Assembly (NCBI GenBank): GCA_044375275.1
Contig: JBILMZ010000204.1
Span: 1 to 6,307, forward strand
Direction of reading: 5' to 3'
DNA from: SZUA-430 sp044375275
GTDB taxonomy: Bacteria; Pseudomonadota; Alphaproteobacteria; Micropepsales; Micropepsaceae
DNA length: 6,307 nt
Both the position numbers and the translations under genes were made by a program. A model generated the notes under the pieces. That model had not been told where the DNA came from. It was given only the letters and a program-made list of their open reading frames with translations, and searched no databases. Positions 4,652 to 6,307 of this stretch are shown piece after piece (positions within the stretch are counted from its first letter, which is position 1; every line of letters begins with the position of its first letter).

Positions 4652-6307
4652 TTAACGCGCGCCCTTCTTCTTGTCCTCGTCGACTTCCTCGTAGTCGGCG
4701 TCAACGACACCGTCATCCTGGGTCGGGCCGCCAGCGGATCCGTCGGCGGACGGGCCAGCACCGGGCGCCCCTTCGGGGTTCATGCCCTTGTACATGGCTT
4801 CGCCGAGCTTCATGGAGGCCTGCATCATCGCGTCCGTCTTGGACTTGATGAGATCGGCGTCCTCGCCCTTCAGCGCGTCGCGAAGGTCGCTGAGCGACGT
4901 CTCGATGGCATTGCGCTCGGTCGTGCCGACCTTGTCGCCATGCTCCTTGAGGTTCTTGTCGATGTCATGGGCAGCAGCTTCCGCGCGGTTGCGCGTCTCG
5001 ACGAGCTCTCGCCGCTTCTTGTCTTCGCTCGCATGCTCCTGCGCGTCGCGCATCATGTTCTGGATTTCGGATTCGGTCAGGCCGCCCGACGCCTGGATGC
5101 GGATATTCTGCTCCTTGTTCGTGGCCTTGTCCTTCGCCGCGACCGTCACGATGCCGTTTGCGTCGATGTCGAACGTGACTTCGATCTGCGGCATGCCGCG
5201 CGGAGAGGGCGGAATGCCCACAAGGTCAAACTGGCCGAGGAACTTGTTGTCCTTCGCCATTTCGCGCTCGCCCTGGAACACGCGGATGGTCACGGCCGTC
5301 TGGCCGTCCTCCGCAGTCGAGAACACCTGGCTCTTCTTCGTCGGGATCGTCGTGTTCTTGTCGATGAGGCGCGTGAACACGCCGCCCAGCGTTTCGATGC
5401 CGAGAGACAGCGGCGTCACGTCGAGCAGCAGGACGTCCTTCACTTCGCCCTTGAGGACGCCGGCCTGGATGGCGGCGCCAACGGCAACGACTTCGTCAGG
5501 ATTCACGCCCTTGTGCGGCTCCTTGCCGAAGAACTCCTTCACGATCTGCTGGACCTTCGGCATGCGGATCATGCCACCGACGAGAACGACTTCGTCGATG
5601 TCGGCCGGCGTCACGCCAGCGTCCTTCATGCAGGCCTTCACCGGCGCGATCGTGCGCTGGATGAGGTCATCGACGAGCTGCTCGAGCTTCGCGCGCGTGA
5701 TCTTCGTGTTGAGATGCTTCGGGCCGGAAGCATCCGCCGTGATGAACGGCAGGTTCACTTCGGTCTGCATCTGCGACGACAGTTCGATCTTCGCCTTTTC
5801 GGCGGCTTCCTTCAGGCGCTGCAGCGCAAGGCGATCCTTGCGCAGGTCAATGCCCTGTTCCTTCTTGAATTCGTCCGCGAGGAAATCGACGATGCGCATG
5901 TCGAAGTCTTCACCGCCGAGGAACGTGTCACCGTTCGTGGCCTTCACTTCGAAGACGCCATCACCGATCTCGAGGATCGAGATATCGAACGTACCGCCAC
6001 CAAGGTCGTAGACGGCAATCGTGCCAGCCTGCTTCTTGTCGAGGCCATAGGCGAGTGCAGCCGCCGTCGGCTCGTTGATGATGCGCAGGACTTCAAGACC
6101 GGCGATGCGGCCTGCGTCCTTCGTGGCCTGGCGTTGCGCGTCGTTGAAGTAGGCGGGAACCGTGATGACAGCCTGCGAGACCTTCTCGCCGAGATAAGCC
6201 TCGGCCGTCTCTTTCATCTTCTGCAGCGTGTAGGCCGAGATCTGGGACGGCGAGAGCTTCTCGCTGTCGCGGCCGGCAACCCAGGCATCACCATTGTCGG
6301 CCTTGAT
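4652..6307 (-). CDS. dnaK: Chaperone protein DnaK (Hsp70), N-terminal part missing
   Basis: 551 codons plus a TAA stop, open to the window edge. By alignment from memory with E. coli DnaK, the first visible residue matches about position 94, so the first phosphate loop and the start codon lie outside. DnaK is the ATP-dependent Hsp70 that binds exposed hydrophobic peptides, working with DnaJ and GrpE. In the visible residues: PAYFNDAQR (51-59), NEPTAAALAYG (78-88), the second signature DLGGGTFDISI (101-111), VGGMIRMPKVQ (243-253), the interdomain linker VLLLDVTPLS (292-301), then the beta-sandwich substrate domain and a helical lid. The tail has a Gly/Ala/Pro-rich stretch followed by DDGVVDADYEEVDEDKKKGAR in two acidic and basic blocks. 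The Ile at visible residue 247 replaces the Ser or Thr normal in Hsp70 signature 3. The operon promoter lies outside the window; dnaJ follows after 86 bases. Confidence 0.98.
   Translation of the reverse strand: MKADNGDAWVAGRDSEKLSPSQISAYTLQKMKETAEAYLGEKVSQAVITVPAYFNDAQRQATKDAGRIAGLEVLRIINEPTAAALAYGLDKKQAGTIAVYDLGGGTFDISILEIGDGVFEVKATNGDTFLGGEDFDMRIVDFLADEFKKEQGIDLRKDRLALQRLKEAAEKAKIELSSQMQTEVNLPFITADASGPKHLNTKITRAKLEQLVDDLIQRTIAPVKACMKDAGVTPADIDEVVLVGGMIRMPKVQQIVKEFFGKEPHKGVNPDEVVAVGAAIQAGVLKGEVKDVLLLDVTPLSLGIETLGGVFTRLIDKNTTIPTKKSQVFSTAEDGQTAVTIRVFQGEREMAKDNKFLGQFDLVGIPPSPRGMPQIEVTFDIDANGIVTVAAKDKATNKEQNIRIQASGGLTESEIQNMMRDAQEHASEDKKRRELVETRNRAEAAAHDIDKNLKEHGDKVGTTERNAIETSLSDLRDALKGEDADLIKSKTDAMMQASMKLGEAMYKGMNPEGAPGAGPSADGSAGGPTQDDGVVDADYEEVDEDKKKGAR

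Noticed and set aside
4782..6011. 409-codon plus-strand open frame opposite dnaK
   Set aside because: It is very rich in Ser, Arg and Met with no recognisable domain, and it mirrors the strongly conserved dnaK. Long antisense frames of this kind are a known by-product of GC-biased codon use in hsp70 genes.
1..6307. Mobile element, CRISPR, toxin-antitoxin or defence system
   Set aside because: I saw no transposase, long terminal repeats, regularly spaced repeats or small paired genes. Every long stretch is covered by one of five well-supported genes.

Overview
The window looks like part of a GC-rich alphaproteobacterial chromosome. The DnaK and DnaJ sequences are of alphaproteobacterial type (dnaK directly upstream of dnaJ, and a GGM variant of the third Hsp70 signature). 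The pairing of a CobW-type GTPase with a degenerate WD40 protein is also, as I recall, common in that class. A Hyphomonadaceae- or Rhizobiales-like source is a reasonable guess, but the genus cannot be fixed from the sequence alone. No insertion sequence, tRNA, rRNA, CRISPR array or phage gene is visible. Coding density is close to 98 percent, and there is no gene-free stretch longer than 86 bases.

Plus strand, left half: three closely packed genes run left to right. The first encodes a COG0523/CobW-family GTPase (19-984) with a complete nucleotide-binding site, a CxCC metal motif and a short His-rich stretch. Six bases later comes a WD40 beta-propeller protein (991-1986), and 24 bases after that an amidase-signature hydrolase (2011-3414) with its own strong ribosome binding site. 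The first two very probably form a translationally linked metal-handling pair. The amidase may be co-transcribed, but its functional link is unclear.

Minus strand, right half: a heat-shock chaperone operon reads right to left. dnaK (6307 to 4652) is cut by the window edge and lacks roughly its first 93 codons. After an 86-base spacer containing an imperfect hairpin comes a complete dnaJ (4565 to 3411). DnaJ delivers unfolded clients to DnaK and stimulates its ATPase.

The two blocks converge. The amidase and dnaJ stop codons are both taken from one palindromic CTAG at 3411-3414, so there is no intergenic terminator between them. I see no clear case of an entirely new system. The best leads are the CobW-WD40 pair, the shared-stop junction, the dnaK-dnaJ hairpin and a Thr-to-Ile change in a DnaK signature motif.
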